Notes under the pieces: generated by a model | What the model was told of the DNA's origin: nothing | The model's database searches: none | The model's input: the letters and a program-made list of their open reading frames with translations, nothing else | Program-made: the position numbers and the translations under genes | Source of the DNA: MED-G105 sp039025235 | GTDB lineage: Bacteria > Pseudomonadota > Alphaproteobacteria > Caulobacterales > Parvularculaceae | Assembly: GCA_039025235.1 (NCBI GenBank) | Contig: JBCCOS010000002.1 | Span: 248,001-312,000, forward strand | Direction: 5' to 3' | DNA: 64,000 nucleotides | Shown: in pieces, positions 17,372 to 28,700 of the stretch | Numbering within the stretch: the first letter of the stretch is position 1 | How the letters are laid out: each line of letters begins with the position of its first letter

Positions 17372-19450
17372 CTATCCCGCCAATTTTGCCTGGACCTCTT
17401 CCTGAACCGCTTGCGGAACCCTCTCATAATGGTCGAATTGCATCGTATATTGCGCACGACCCTGCGTCGATGACCGAAGCGAGTTCACATAACCGAACAT
17501 GTTCGCAAGCGGAACCATTGCGTGAACAACATTTGCGTTACCACGCATTTCCTGCTCTTGAATCTGCCCGCGACGAGAGTTCAGATCACCGATGACGGTC
17601 CCCGTGTATTCTTCAGGTGTCACCACCTCAACCTTCATCACAGGCTCAAGCAGTGCCATCCCCAATTGCGACTTCGCTTCGCGCATGGCAGCGCGTGCCG
17701 CAATTTCAAAGGCGAGGACAGATGAATCGACATCGTGGAACGCACCATCGAACAACTCTACCTTGAAGTCCAAGATTGGAAAGCCAACAAGCATGCCAGA
17801 GTCACGAATGGAATCGAGCCCCTTCTCAACGCCAGGAATATATTCTTTTGGAATAGCGCCACCGACGATTTTACTTTCAAACTCATACCCTGTGCCCGGC
17901 TCAAGCGGGATGACATTCATTTTCACGCGAGCAAATTGCCCGGACCCACCCGACTGTTTCTTATGGGTGTAATCGATCGTATGCTGCTTGGTGAAGCATT
18001 CGCGATACGCCACTTGTGGCTGTCCAATATTGGCCTCAACCTTGAATTCACGTTTCATGCGGTCAACCAAGATATCGAGGTGAAGTTCGCCCATGCCCTT
18101 AATAATGGTCTGACCAGACTCTTCATCAGACGTAACACGGAACGATGGATCTTCAGCAGCAAGGCGTTGCAGTGCCACGCCCATTTTTTCTTGGTCCGCT
18201 TTTGTCTTGGGCTCCACAGCAAGCTCGATAACAGGATCCGGAAATTCCATGCGCTCAAGAACAACAGGGTTCGCCTGTTCGCAGAGGGTATCACCCGTCG
18301 TCGTGTCCTTAAGGCCAGCAATAGCCACGATATCGCCCGCATAGGCAGTTTTAATATCTTCGCGATCGTCAGAGTGCATCATATACATCCGACCAACGCG
18401 CTCTTTCTTACCCTTCACCGTATTTTGAACAGATGTTCCTTGCTCCAACACACCGGAATACAAGCGACAGAACGTCAATGAACCAACGAATGGATCATTC
18501 ATGATTTTAAAGGCGAGCATCGCAAGAGGCTCTTCATCGGAAGACTTCCGCTCCATTTCTTCGTCAGAGTCAGGATGAACACCCTTAATCGCCGGAACCT
18601 CAATTGGGCTCGGGAGAAAATCCACAACAGCATCCAACATCGGTTGGACGCCCTTATTTTTAAATGCCGACCCACAAAGCACCGGATGAAATTCGACTTC
18701 GCACGTCCCCTTACGGATCAAACGTTTGATGGTAGCTTCGTCCGGCTCATTCCCCTCGAGATATGCTTCCATGGCCTCTTCATCGAGCTCTACAACAGTC
18801 TCGATCATCTTCTCGCGATACTCTTGTGCTTTTTCAACCAAATCCGCAGGGATATCAGCTTCGTGGAATTTCGCGCCGAGGCTTTCCTCCTCCCAAAGGA
18901 TCGCTTTCATTTTGATCAGATCGACAACGCCAGCAAAGTCATTTTCCGCACCAACTGGAAGCTGAAGGATCACGGTTTTCGCGGCGAGACGATCATGGAT
19001 CGTATCGACAGAATTGTAAAAATCAGCACCGATTTTATCCATCTTATTGATGAAGAACATGCGGGGGACATTATACTTGTCGCCCTGACGCCACACCGTT
19101 TCCGTTTGCGGCTCGACCCCGGCGTTTGCATCAAGCAACGCAACCGCTCCATCGAGAACGCGCAAGGAGCGCTCAACCTCAATGGTAAAATCAACGTGAC
19201 CAGGTGTGTCAATAATATTCAGGCGCTTATCGTTCCAAAAACAGGTCGTCGCGGCCGACGTAATTGTGATACCGCGCTCTTGCTCCTGCTCCATCCAATC
19301 CATCGTTGCGGCACCATCATGGACCTCACCGATTTTATGGCTCTTACCTGTATAATACAGAACCCGCTCAGTCGTCGTTGTTTTGCCCGCATCAATGTGG
19401 GCCATAATACCGAAGTTACGATAGTCTTCTATTTTATGCGTACGGGTCAT
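17372..19450 (-). CDS. fusA: Elongation factor G
   Basis: EF-G, 692 residues, the translocase GTPase. Motifs AHIDAGKTTTTER (17-29), RGITITSAATT (switch I end), DTPGHVDF and NKMDKIGAD are present, then domains II to V ending in QFDHYERVPQAVQEEV. Thirty bases after rpsG, 90 before tuf. Confidence 0.99.
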   Translation of the reverse strand: MTRTHKIEDYRNFGIMAHIDAGKTTTTERVLYYTGKSHKIGEVHDGAATMDWMEQEQERGITITSAATTCFWNDKRLNIIDTPGHVDFTIEVERSLRVLDGAVALLDANAGVEPQTETVWRQGDKYNVPRMFFINKMDKIGADFYNSVDTIHDRLAAKTVILQLPVGAENDFAGVVDLIKMKAILWEEESLGAKFHEADIPADLVEKAQEYREKMIETVVELDEEAMEAYLEGNEPDEATIKRLIRKGTCEVEFHPVLCGSAFKNKGVQPMLDAVVDFLPSPIEVPAIKGVHPDSDEEMERKSSDEEPLAMLAFKIMNDPFVGSLTFCRLYSGVLEQGTSVQNTVKGKKERVGRMYMMHSDDREDIKTAYAGDIVAIAGLKDTTTGDTLCEQANPVVLERMEFPDPVIELAVEPKTKADQEKMGVALQRLAAEDPSFRVTSDEESGQTIIKGMGELHLDILVDRMKREFKVEANIGQPQVAYRECFTKQHTIDYTHKKQSGGSGQFARVKMNVIPLEPGTGYEFESKIVGGAIPKEYIPGVEKGLDSIRDSGMLVGFPILDFKVELFDGAFHDVDSSVLAFEIAARAAMREAKSQLGMALLEPVMKVEVVTPEEYTGTVIGDLNSRRGQIQEQEMRGNANVVHAMVPLANMFGYVNSLRSSTQGRAQYTMQFDHYERVPQAVQEEVQAKLAG

Positions 19451-19479
19451 AACGTGACGATCCTAAACTCGAAAAATAA

Positions 19480-19950
19480 CTACCAACGATAATGCGAGAA
19501 AGCGCGGTTGGCCTCAGCCATACGATGCGTATCCTCACGCTTCTTTACTGCAGCACCGCGGTTCTGCGCCGCGTCCATTAATTCAGATGACAGACGATCA
19601 ACCATGGTTGTCTCATTACGGTTGCGAGCCGCTGCGATAATCCAACGCATCGCTAGCGCTTGCTTACGATCAGAGCGAACCTCAACGGGCACTTGATAGG
19701 TTGCGCCACCAACGCGCCGTGACCGCACTTCAATAGCGGGAGTCGCATTTTCAAGAGATTCACGAAACACCTCAATTGGTGGGCGGCGAAGCTTCTCTTC
19801 AATCCGATCTAGCGCACCGTAGACGATCTTTTCAGCAGCAGCTTTCTTTCCATCAATCATGACGTAATTCATAAATTTCGAGATCGTGAGATCGCCGAAT
19901 TTTGGATCCGGATGAATCTTCCGTTTCTCTGCACTATGGCGACGTGACAT
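19480..19950 (-). CDS. rpsG: 30S ribosomal protein S7
   Basis: S7, 156 residues, nucleates the small-subunit head and in E. coli represses the str operon. MSRRHSAEKRKIHPDPKFGD and the C-terminal THRMAEANRAFSHYRW are typical. Twelve bases after rpsL. Confidence 0.99.
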   Translation of the reverse strand: MSRRHSAEKRKIHPDPKFGDLTISKFMNYVMIDGKKAAAEKIVYGALDRIEEKLRRPPIEVFRESLENATPAIEVRSRRVGGATYQVPVEVRSDRKQALAMRWIIAAARNRNETTMVDRLSSELMDAAQNRGAAVKKREDTHRMAEANRAFSHYRW

Positions 19951-19962
19951 AAAACGTATCCC

Positions 19963-20334
19963 TTATTTCGGCCGTTTGGCGCCATATTTAGAACGGCGTT
20001 GACGGCGATCCTTGACCCCTTGCGTATCAAGGACACCACGAACGATATGATAACGCACACCTGGTAAGTCCTTTACGCGACCACCTCGGATCAAAACAAC
20101 GGAGTGTTCTTGTAAATTATGACCCTCACCAGGAATGTAACCGATCACTTCATAGCCATTTGTGAGTCTGATTTTAGCAACTTTCCGCAACGCCGAATTC
20201 GGCTTTTTAGGTGTGGTCGTATAAACGCGCGTACACACACCACGCTTTTGTGGATTAGCTTCCATCGCTGGAACTTTATTGATCTTACGGCGCGGCTTGC
20301 GCGGCTTGCGGATCAGCTGTTGAATCGTCGGCAT
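19963..20334 (-). CDS. rpsL: 30S ribosomal protein S12
   Basis: S12, 123 residues, the decoding-centre protein. It carries TTTPKKPNSALRKVAKIRLTNG with the Lys where streptomycin resistance mutations occur (KKPN), and the second loop GGRVKDLPGVRYH. It is the first gene of the str cluster, about 470 bases downstream of rpoC. Confidence 0.99.
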   Translation of the reverse strand: MPTIQQLIRKPRKPRRKINKVPAMEANPQKRGVCTRVYTTTPKKPNSALRKVAKIRLTNGYEVIGYIPGEGHNLQEHSVVLIRGGRVKDLPGVRYHIVRGVLDTQGVKDRRQRRSKYGAKRPK

Positions 20335-20765
20335 CTAATTTCCCGATCACGTCTCGTAGAATTCTACATTTATCTGGCGACGCCTGAATAAAATCAAACG
20401 TTAACCATTTACTGTTGCCGTTGCCGCGAAAGGGCAACCAAATCGATAATTGCTGTCTCAAAAGTGCAACCCTCATTGAGCGGTCACACCAATACCAAAG
20501 AGGACCCCTCGTGATACGCGCGGGACCCCATTCAAAACTCTTTTTTAGTCCAAGGTCAGACTGCGTTTCGGAGCATATTCCCCGACGGCCAGCCATCGAT
20601 CGGCGTCGTCGTACCGTCGCCTAATAAATCGGTCAATAGTACTTGAGTAATTTCACTGATGATTTTGGATTTTTTTTCCGTTTAGCGTCCCAATTAAGTT
20701 TTCAAGGTCATTCGCCACTGAGCTTTGGCTTTTGTACGGGACTTCTTGGCACCGATCAGAGAAAA
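20335..20765. other. rpoC-rpsL intergenic region
   Basis: About 430 bases without a convincing gene; the frames here have no ribosome binding site and no family resemblance. On the minus strand TTGACC (20636-20631) lies 17 bases from TACGAC (20613-20608), a weak candidate promoter for rpsL that would leave a leader of roughly 265 bases. Confidence 0.3.
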
Positions 20766-20795
20766 TTACGCAGCCAAAATAAATTGACTGCGTAA
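20762..20795 (-). terminator. Rho-independent terminator after rpoC
   Basis: Perfect 8-bp arms TTACGCAG (minus strand, 20795-20788) and CTGCGTAA (20773-20766) around a 14-base loop, followed by TTTTC. It begins 10 bases past the rpoC stop and should separate the rpoBC transcript from rpsL. Confidence 0.8.
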
Positions 20796-20804
20796 ACTCA
20801 TTCG

Positions 20805-23800
20805 TCATTCGCCAGGGGTGTTAATGGGATCTCCCGACGGCTCTGCATCACGTTCAGGTGACTCATCTGACCCAGGTATCGGCGCAGGTGCCGACGCCGG
20901 AATAATGACGTCATCTTGAACGTCATCCTCTTCCAAACTTACCTGCTGTCCCGAAAGCCCTGAAAACGCAGCCTCACCCGCGGCAAAAGCAGCTTCCTCA
21001 GGCGAAGGCAGCGCCGCTGCGGCAGCAGCGGCGCGGTCTTCACGCTCAGAAATCAGAACAGCATCACGTTGTTCCGCTTCAATTTGATGTCGCGCCATCA
21101 TACCACCCGTTCCCGCCGGAATGAGACGACCAACAATAACATTTTCCTTAAGGCCTTCCAAAGTATCAATCTTGCCATTCACTGCTGCGTCTGTGAGAAC
21201 CCGGGTTGTCTCTTGGAACGACGCCGCAGAAATGAATGATCGCGTTTGCAAGCTCGCCTTGGTTATACCGAGCAATACCGGCGATCCTTCAGCCGGCCGT
21301 TTGCCCTCATCAATCAACTTCTCATTGGTTTCCTCGAACTCCAACTTGTCGATTTGCTCATCTTTCAAGAAGAACGAGTCGCCAGGATTGGAGATTTCCA
21401 CCTTTTGAAGCATTTGCCGCACGATAACTTCAATATGTTTATCGTTAATTGGCACCCCTTGCAGACGATAAACCTCCTGAATTTCGTCAATAAGGAAGTC
21501 AGCAAGAGCCTCAATTCCAAGAATTTGAAGAATATCATGGGGCGCTGGATTACCATCCATCAGGTATTCGCCCTTGGCGATGAAATCGCCATCCTGCACC
21601 GATATATGGCGTCCCTTCGGGACAAGATAGTCAGCAGGTTCAATACTTTCATCCGCCGGTATAATCCGGATGCGGCGTTTATTTTTGTAATCGCGACCGA
21701 ATTCTACTCGGCCATCGACCTCTGCAATAATCGCATGATCTTTGGGCCGGCGAGCTTCAAAGAGCTCAGCAACACGCGGCAAACCACCAGTGATGTCACG
21801 AGTTTTCGCACTTTCCGTTGGAATACGCGACACAACATCACCAACCCGAACCATGTCTCCTTCCTCGACGGAGAGAATGGCCCCAACGGGTAGTGTATAA
21901 CGGGCCTCACCACCTTTTTTAAGTTGAAGCGGCTCGCCATCATCATCGACCAGAAGAATCGCGGGCTTTAAACTAGAAGCACGCGGATTGGAGCGCCAAT
22001 CCATCACTTCACGGCTCGAGATACCCGTTGCTTCATCCGTGACAACCTGAATTGAAAGACCTTCAGCAAGATCTTCAAATTTCACCTTGCCGGCAATTTC
22101 GGTAAGAATCGGCACCGTGTAAGGATCCCAATCGGCAAGGCGCTGACCTCGCTCAACATCAGCACCAGCGCCAACGCGAAGCTTCGCACCGTAATGGACC
22201 TTAAACGACGCCTGTTCGGCGTCATCCTTATCCATAATCTTGAGTAACATATTCCGTCCCATGACCATCAGATCACCATCGGAATTTGAAACCACGTTTT
22301 CGTTTTCGAATTTGACTTTACCGCTGTGGCTCGACTCCAGGAAGGACGTGTCACCGACCTGAGCCGTACCCCCAATGTGGAACGTCCGCATTGTCAGCTG
22401 CGTTCCTGGCTCACCAATTGACTGAGCCGCGATGACGCCAACGGCCTCGCCAATATTAACATCGCTTCCCCGTGCGAGGTCGCGACCATAGCACATAGCA
22501 CAAATGCCAACTTTCGATTCGCAAGTTAATGGCGAGCGAACTCTAACCTTCTGGATCCCGACAGCCTCTATGCGCTCGCCTGTCTCTTCATTAATTTGCT
22601 GACCTTCAGGCACAATCACTGAGCCATCATTTGGATCACAAATGTCCTCGAGCGCCGTACGGCCCAAAGCACGCTGCGAAAGCGGGACGATAGTCTCGCC
22701 GCCCTGAATAACAGCGCTAATCGTAATGCCATTGGTCGTGCCGCAATCCGTCTCGCGAATGATACAATCTTGCGCAACATCCACCAGACGACGCGTGAGA
22801 TATCCAGAGTTGGCCGTCTTCAATGCCGTATCGGCCAAACCTTTTCGAGCACCGTGGGTCGAGTTGAAGTATTCAAGAACCGTAAGCCCTTCTTTAAAGT
22901 TTGAGATAATCGGCGTTTCAATAATCTCGCCAGACGGTTTCGCCATAAGCCCACGCATGCCAGCAAGCTGCTTCATCTGTGCCGGTGAACCACGCGCGCC
23001 GGAGTGAGACATCATATAAACTGAATTGACTGGTTTTTCCCGCCCAGTATCCTCATCCGTGTGCGTCGCCGAGATTTCTTCCATCATCGCGTCAGCGATT
23101 TTGTCCGTACACTTCGCCCAAGCATCAACAACTTTGTTATACTTCTCACCACGCGTGATGAAGCCATCCGCATATTGCTGCTCATAATCGCGAACAAGCG
23201 TGCGTGTTTCTTCGACAAGCGCCTGCTTCGCATGCGGGATAACCATATCATCCTTGCCGAACGAGATCCCTGCTTTACAAGCTTCCTTAAAGCCGAGATC
23301 CATGATGCGGTCTGCGAAAATCACCGACTCTTTTTGGCCACAATGGCGATAGACAATATCGATCAAACCCTGAATCGATTTCTTAATCAGCAGCTGATTG
23401 ACAACATCAAATGGAATTTTCTGGTCACGCGGGAGCAGCTGCGCGAGCTTCATTCGACCAGGTGTCGATTCCACAAGCTCACGGACTTTGTTACCTTCCG
23501 CATCGACCGTTTCCCAACGAGCCTTTATTTTAGAGTGAAGCGTTACCACACCAGCCGACAGGGCATGCTCAATTTCATCGAGCGATCCGAACACCATGCC
23601 CTCGCCCGGTTCATTGTCTTTCTCGATCGTGATGTAATAAAGACCAAGAACAATATCCTGGGACGGAACAATAATCGGCTTACCATTCGCAGGCGAAAGG
23701 ATGTTGTTCGTCGACATCATTAAAACACGCGCTTCGAGCTGCGCCTCAAGTGATAAAGGCACATGAACCGCCATCTGGTCGCCGTCAAAGTCAGCGTTAA

Positions 23801-25175
23801 AGGCCGTACACACAAGAGGGTGCAATTGAATCGCTTTGCCTTCGATAAGCTTTGGCTCAAAGGCTTGAATCCCAAGACGGTGAAGCGTCGGCGCTCGGTT
23901 CAACATAACCGGGTGTTCGCGGATCACCTCATCGAGAATATCCCACACCTCGGGACGCTCTTTTTCAACAAGTTTCTTCGCCTGTTTCACCGTGGCTGAC
24001 AGCCCCTTGGCATCGAGGCGTGAATAAATAAAGGGCTTAAAAAGCTCCAGCGCCATTTTCTTCGGCAAACCGCACTCGTGGAGTTTGAGTTCAGGGCCAA
24101 CCACGATCACAGACCGACCAGAATAATCAACACGCTTACCAAGCAGGTTCTGGCGGAACCGGCCTTGCTTGCCCTTCAGCATATCCGAAAGGGATTTCAG
24201 TGGCCGTTTGTTTGTGCCCGTAATAACGCGGCCGCGGCGACCGTTATCAAAAAGCGCGTCCACTGATTCCTGCAACATCCGCTTCTCGTTACGGACAATG
24301 ATATCTGGCGCACGTAAATCGATAAGGCGTTTCAGGCGGTTATTCCGGTTGATCACCCGCCGATAAAGATCATTCAGGTCAGACGTCGCAAACCGGCCAC
24401 CATCCAGTGGCACAAGCGGGCGCAATTCCGGCGGGATCACCGGAATGACCGTCATGATCATCCATTCCGGACGGTTGCCAGATTCAATGAATGCATTGAT
24501 GAGCTTTAGACGTTTAGCGAGTTTCTTGGGCTTAAGTTCAGTCGTTGCTTCAGCAATCTCTACTTTTAATTGCTCCGCGATCATTTCGAGGTCGAGCGAC
24601 ATCAGAATTTCGCGGATTGCTTCAGCGCCAATGCCAGCAGTGAACGAATCTTCACCATACTCTTCTTGAGCTTCCATATACTCTTCTTCGGTGAGGAGTT
24701 GGTGCTGCTCAAGCGGCGTGAGGCCTGGTTCAATGACGATGTATTGTTCGAAATAAAGAACCCGCTCAACATCTTTCAACGTCATATCGAGCATCAGGGC
24801 GATGCGGGATGGAAGCGATTTCAAAAACCAAATATGAGCAACGGGCGCCGCAAGCTCAATATGCCCCATACGGTCACGGCGCACTTTAGTGAGCGTTACC
24901 TCAACGCCGCACTTCTCGCAGACAATGCCTTTATATTTCATGCGCTTATACTTGCCGCATAAGCACTCATAGTCCTTTACCGGACCAAAAATCCGCGCGC
25001 AAAACAGACCATCGCGTTCCGGCTTAAACGTCCGGTAATTAATCGTCTCCGGCTTTTTAATTTCACCATACGACCAAGAGAGAATTTTCTCCGGGCTCGC
25101 CAATGAAATACGGATTTGATTAAACGTTGGCGGCGCGGCCACCGGATTAAAAACGTTTACCATTTCCTGGGACAT
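20805..25175 (-). CDS. rpoC: RNA polymerase beta' subunit
   Basis: Beta' subunit, 1456 residues. The N-terminal zinc site has Cys at 71, 73, 86 and 89; the catalytic magnesium motif NADFDGD lies near residue 460; the second Cys cluster (ESKVGICAMCYGRDLARG) is near 890. The last 65 or so residues after the conserved core are an acidic Pro/Ser-rich tail longer than in E. coli. The ATG is 2 bases past the stop of the small gene upstream, and the ribosome binding site (GGAAGGCAGG) lies inside that gene's last codons. Confidence 0.99.
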   Translation of the reverse strand: MSQEMVNVFNPVAAPPTFNQIRISLASPEKILSWSYGEIKKPETINYRTFKPERDGLFCARIFGPVKDYECLCGKYKRMKYKGIVCEKCGVEVTLTKVRRDRMGHIELAAPVAHIWFLKSLPSRIALMLDMTLKDVERVLYFEQYIVIEPGLTPLEQHQLLTEEEYMEAQEEYGEDSFTAGIGAEAIREILMSLDLEMIAEQLKVEIAEATTELKPKKLAKRLKLINAFIESGNRPEWMIMTVIPVIPPELRPLVPLDGGRFATSDLNDLYRRVINRNNRLKRLIDLRAPDIIVRNEKRMLQESVDALFDNGRRGRVITGTNKRPLKSLSDMLKGKQGRFRQNLLGKRVDYSGRSVIVVGPELKLHECGLPKKMALELFKPFIYSRLDAKGLSATVKQAKKLVEKERPEVWDILDEVIREHPVMLNRAPTLHRLGIQAFEPKLIEGKAIQLHPLVCTAFNADFDGDQMAVHVPLSLEAQLEARVLMMSTNNILSPANGKPIIVPSQDIVLGLYYITIEKDNEPGEGMVFGSLDEIEHALSAGVVTLHSKIKARWETVDAEGNKVRELVESTPGRMKLAQLLPRDQKIPFDVVNQLLIKKSIQGLIDIVYRHCGQKESVIFADRIMDLGFKEACKAGISFGKDDMVIPHAKQALVEETRTLVRDYEQQYADGFITRGEKYNKVVDAWAKCTDKIADAMMEEISATHTDEDTGREKPVNSVYMMSHSGARGSPAQMKQLAGMRGLMAKPSGEIIETPIISNFKEGLTVLEYFNSTHGARKGLADTALKTANSGYLTRRLVDVAQDCIIRETDCGTTNGITISAVIQGGETIVPLSQRALGRTALEDICDPNDGSVIVPEGQQINEETGERIEAVGIQKVRVRSPLTCESKVGICAMCYGRDLARGSDVNIGEAVGVIAAQSIGEPGTQLTMRTFHIGGTAQVGDTSFLESSHSGKVKFENENVVSNSDGDLMVMGRNMLLKIMDKDDAEQASFKVHYGAKLRVGAGADVERGQRLADWDPYTVPILTEIAGKVKFEDLAEGLSIQVVTDEATGISSREVMDWRSNPRASSLKPAILLVDDDGEPLQLKKGGEARYTLPVGAILSVEEGDMVRVGDVVSRIPTESAKTRDITGGLPRVAELFEARRPKDHAIIAEVDGRVEFGRDYKNKRRIRIIPADESIEPADYLVPKGRHISVQDGDFIAKGEYLMDGNPAPHDILQILGIEALADFLIDEIQEVYRLQGVPINDKHIEVIVRQMLQKVEISNPGDSFFLKDEQIDKLEFEETNEKLIDEGKRPAEGSPVLLGITKASLQTRSFISAASFQETTRVLTDAAVNGKIDTLEGLKENVIVGRLIPAGTGGMMARHQIEAEQRDAVLISEREDRAAAAAAALPSPEEAAFAAGEAAFSGLSGQQVSLEEDDVQDDVIIPASAPAPIPGSDESPERDAEPSGDPINTPGE

Positions 25176-25177
25176 AA

Positions 25178-25771
25178 CTACCTGCCTTCCTCAGCCAAAC
25201 TTTTTTTCGGAGCGGGAACTCGAAAAAAGCGACAAATCATTTTTTGACCAGCGGGGTCAGTCAAAAGTTGTTGCGGTTCAGATGATTGGTAAAAAGCGCC
25301 TTTATCAAACTGGATTCCGCAGTACCTTCCTTCGACGTTAGTAATTTCGACAAGATGTTCAGTAAATTCGTTATCTCGCCAAACGTTATCTATGCTGAAC
25401 ATTTCAACGCCATTCACGACAACTTCTACGCTACGATTCCGACCATTTGAGTCATCAGATGGCACCTCAAAAACTTCAATAAGACCGATCGAACCGTCCA
25501 CAAAACTATCAAATCTGCAATAGGCGCTACCGGTCGTGTAAAAACCAGCACTCGCCAACTGCGACTCAAAGGGCGGAGCAGCCCTATATACGCCATCGCC
25601 TGCTCTTGACATTTCTTCAGGCGTTGTCACGGAAAACGATCTCCAACGAAAATACCGAAGTTTTTCTTCACACCGAATTTCAGCAAGTTCGTAACGAACA
25701 CTGGCGTTAGCCGGCATATTAGCCAACACCGCAAGCGAGACGACTACGAACATAATCAGAGCCTTAAACAT
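25178..25771 (-). CDS. Predicted secreted protein of unknown function between rpoB and rpoC
   Basis: A 197-residue protein I do not recognise. Residues 1-23 are a clear Sec signal peptide (MFKAL, then a hydrophobic core, ending ANA before SVRYE). The mature part has four Cys (34, 85, 151, 180), which could form two periplasmic disulfides, and reads as mainly beta sequence with aromatic residues; no transmembrane segment follows. It starts 8 bases after the rpoB stop and ends 2 bases before rpoC, so it must be cotranscribed with both. Codon use and length look like a real gene. A later in-frame ATG (residue 7) has AAGG upstream but would lose the basic residue of the signal peptide. Confidence 0.85.
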   Translation of the reverse strand: MFKALIMFVVVSLAVLANMPANASVRYELAEIRCEEKLRYFRWRSFSVTTPEEMSRAGDGVYRAAPPFESQLASAGFYTTGSAYCRFDSFVDGSIGLIEVFEVPSDDSNGRNRSVEVVVNGVEMFSIDNVWRDNEFTEHLVEITNVEGRYCGIQFDKGAFYQSSEPQQLLTDPAGQKMICRFFRVPAPKKSLAEEGR

Positions 25772-25779
25772 AAGGCTAT

Positions 25780-28700
25780 TTACCCCGTCTGCAGCTCAAC
25801 ATTGAGGCCGAGCGAACGCATTTCTTTGACAAGAACATTGAAGCTCTCGGGGATACCGGCCTCAAAACTATCGTCACCACGAACAATCGCTTCGTAGACC
25901 TTAGTCCGCCCAGCAACATCATCGGACTTCACCGTGAGCATTTCCTGCAGGGTGTAGGCAGCACCGTAGGCCTCCAGTGCCCATACTTCCATTTCGCCAA
26001 AGCGCTGACCGCCAAACTGTGCCTTGCCGCCCAATGGCTGCTGCGTGACAAGCGAATACGGACCAATCGAGCGCGCGTGAATTTTGTCATCCACGAGGTG
26101 ATGCAGCTTCAAGAGATACTTGTATCCCACCGTCACATCACGAGCAAAGGCTTCACCTGTGCGGCCGTCATAAAGCGTTACTTGGCCAGACTCTGAAACG
26201 CCCGCTTTCTTCAGCATCTCAACGATTTCTGGCTCACGCGCCCCATCGAAAACAGGGGTTGCCGCTGGAACACCGCGTTTCAAGTTACCGGCAAGTTCCT
26301 GAAGCTCCTCATTTGTACGCGGTAGCGCCTGCTCCTCGCCATAAACATCTTTCAGCTTATCGACCACGTCTTCACGCGTGGCAGAGCCACGATTCCACGC
26401 CTCGACAACCTGATTGATCTGGCTACCAAGGCCGCGACACGCCCAACCAAGGTGCGTCTCGAGGATCTGACCCACATTCATCCGTGATGGCACGCCGAGC
26501 GGATTCAACACAATATCAACGGGTGTCCCGTCTTCAAGGAATGGCATGTCTTCGGCAGGAGCGATTTTTGAAATCACCCCCTTGTTGCCATGACGCCCCG
26601 CCATTTTGTCCCCAGGTTGAAGCTTACGCTTAACGGCAACAAAGACCTTGACGATTTTCATAACACCCGGCGGTAACTCGTCGCCACGCTTCAGCTTGTC
26701 AACTTTATCTTCAAAGCGAGATTCCAGACGGTCACGACTATCATCATACTGCTTTTTTAAGGCCTCAACTTCAGACTGCGCCGTTTCATCCGCAAGGGCG
26801 ATTTTCCACCATTGTCCACGGGAGAATTCAGCAAGCGATGTTTCCGTCACCGCACCCTTCTCAAAACCCTTTGGTCCTGAGACAGCGTCTTTACCAAGAA
26901 GCAGCGTTTGAAGGCGGCTAAAGATACTACGCTCAAGGATTGCCAATTCGTCGTCGCGGTCTTTCGCAAGGCGTTCAATTTCTTCTCGTTCAATGGCGAT
27001 GGCGCGTTCATCTTTATCAACGCCGTGACGATTAAAGACACGCACCTCAACGACCGTTCCTGACGCACCCGGCGGTAATCGCAGAGACGTATCACGAACG
27101 TCCGATGCCTTTTCGCCAAAAATCGCGCGGAGAAGTTTCTCTTCCGGCGTCATGGGCGACTCACCCTTCGGCGTGATTTTCCCCACTAGAATATCACCCG
27201 GATGCACTTCGGCGCCAATTGCTGTTATGCCTGCTTCATCGAGATTGCGAAGCGCTTCCTCAGAGACGTTTGGAATATCGCGGGTGATTTCCTCAGGGCC
27301 CAATTTCGTGTCCCGCGCCATCACCTCAAACTCTTCGATATGAATCGATGTGAAGACGTCATCGGTCACAATGCGTTCGGAAATGAGGATCGAGTCCTCA
27401 AAGTTATACCCATTCCAGGGCATGAACGCGACGAGCACGTTTTTGCCAAGCGCCAACTCACCAAGATCTGTGGACGGGCCGTCTGCAACAACATCACCCT
27501 CGCGAATGACATCACCAATCTTCACCAAAGGACGCTGATTGATGCAGGTGGATTGGTTTGAACGCTGAAACTTCCGAAGGTTGTAAATATCAACGCCAGG
27601 CTTTGTCGGATCAGTTTCTTCTGTTGCACGAACAACAATACGCTGGGCGTCCACTTGCTCAACAATTCCTGGACGGCGAGCGGCAACCGCGGCGCCAGAA
27701 TCACGGGCAACAATCGCCTCCATGCCAGTCCCCACATAGGGCGCTTCAGCCTGCAACAAAGGCACGGCCTGGCGCTGCATGTTCGAGCCCATGAGCGCCC
27801 GGTTGGCGTCGTCATTCTCAAGGAACGGGATCAGCGCCGCAGCGACGGACACCAACTGCTTTGGAGAAACGTCGATAAACGCCACATCTTCGCGTGGCAC
27901 TAAGGTCGCCTCACCACCAACGCGGCAGTTGACGAACTCATTTTTGAGGAGACGATCCTCGGTGACCTCAGCATTTGCCTGGGCGATTGCAAAGCGTTGC
28001 TCCTCCATAGCCGAGAGGTACACCACCTCATCAGTAACTTTTGAATCGGTCACACGACGATAAGGGCTTTCAATAAAGCCGTATTTGTTGACCTGCGCAT
28101 GGGTTGCCAACGAGTTTATGAGGCCAATGTTCGGACCTTCCGGCGTTTCGATTGGGCAAATTCGGCCGTAGTGCGTTGGATGCACATCTCGCACCTCAAA
28201 GCCCGCGCGCTCACGCGTCAAACCACCGGGCCCAAGAGCCGACATCCGACGTTTGTGTGTAATTTCCGATAGCGGGTTTGTCTGATCCATAAACTGAGAC
28301 AGCTGCGAGGACCCAAAGAATTCACGCACCGCTGCCGCCACCGGTTTTGCATTGATGAGATCGTGCGGCATCAGCGTTTCTAGCTCCGCTGACGACATAC
28401 GCTCTTTAATCGCACGCTCCATTCGAAGAAGACCAACGCGATATTGGTTTTCCATCAATTCACCGACCGAACGCACACGGCGGTTACCAAGGTTGTCGAT
28501 ATCATCGATATCGCCCCGACCGTCACGCAAGTCTGCGAGTGTTTTCAAAACATCGAGAATATCTTCTTTACGCAAGACCCGCAGATTATCATCGGTCTCG
28601 AAATCAAGGCGTAAATTCATCTTAACCCGACCAACGGCAGATAAATCATACCGCTCAGGGTCAAAGAAAAGACCGTAAAAAAGACTTTCCGCGGTTTCGA

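Noticed and set aside
19480..20334. Possible extra operator (S7-type) between rpsL and rpsG
   Set aside because: The spacer is only 12 bases, too short for the enteric-type S7 site; nothing to support.
20285..20596. Minus-strand frame of 103 codons overlapping the rpsL start
   Set aside because: Overlaps the well-supported rpsL in another frame and resembles no protein; kept as spacer.
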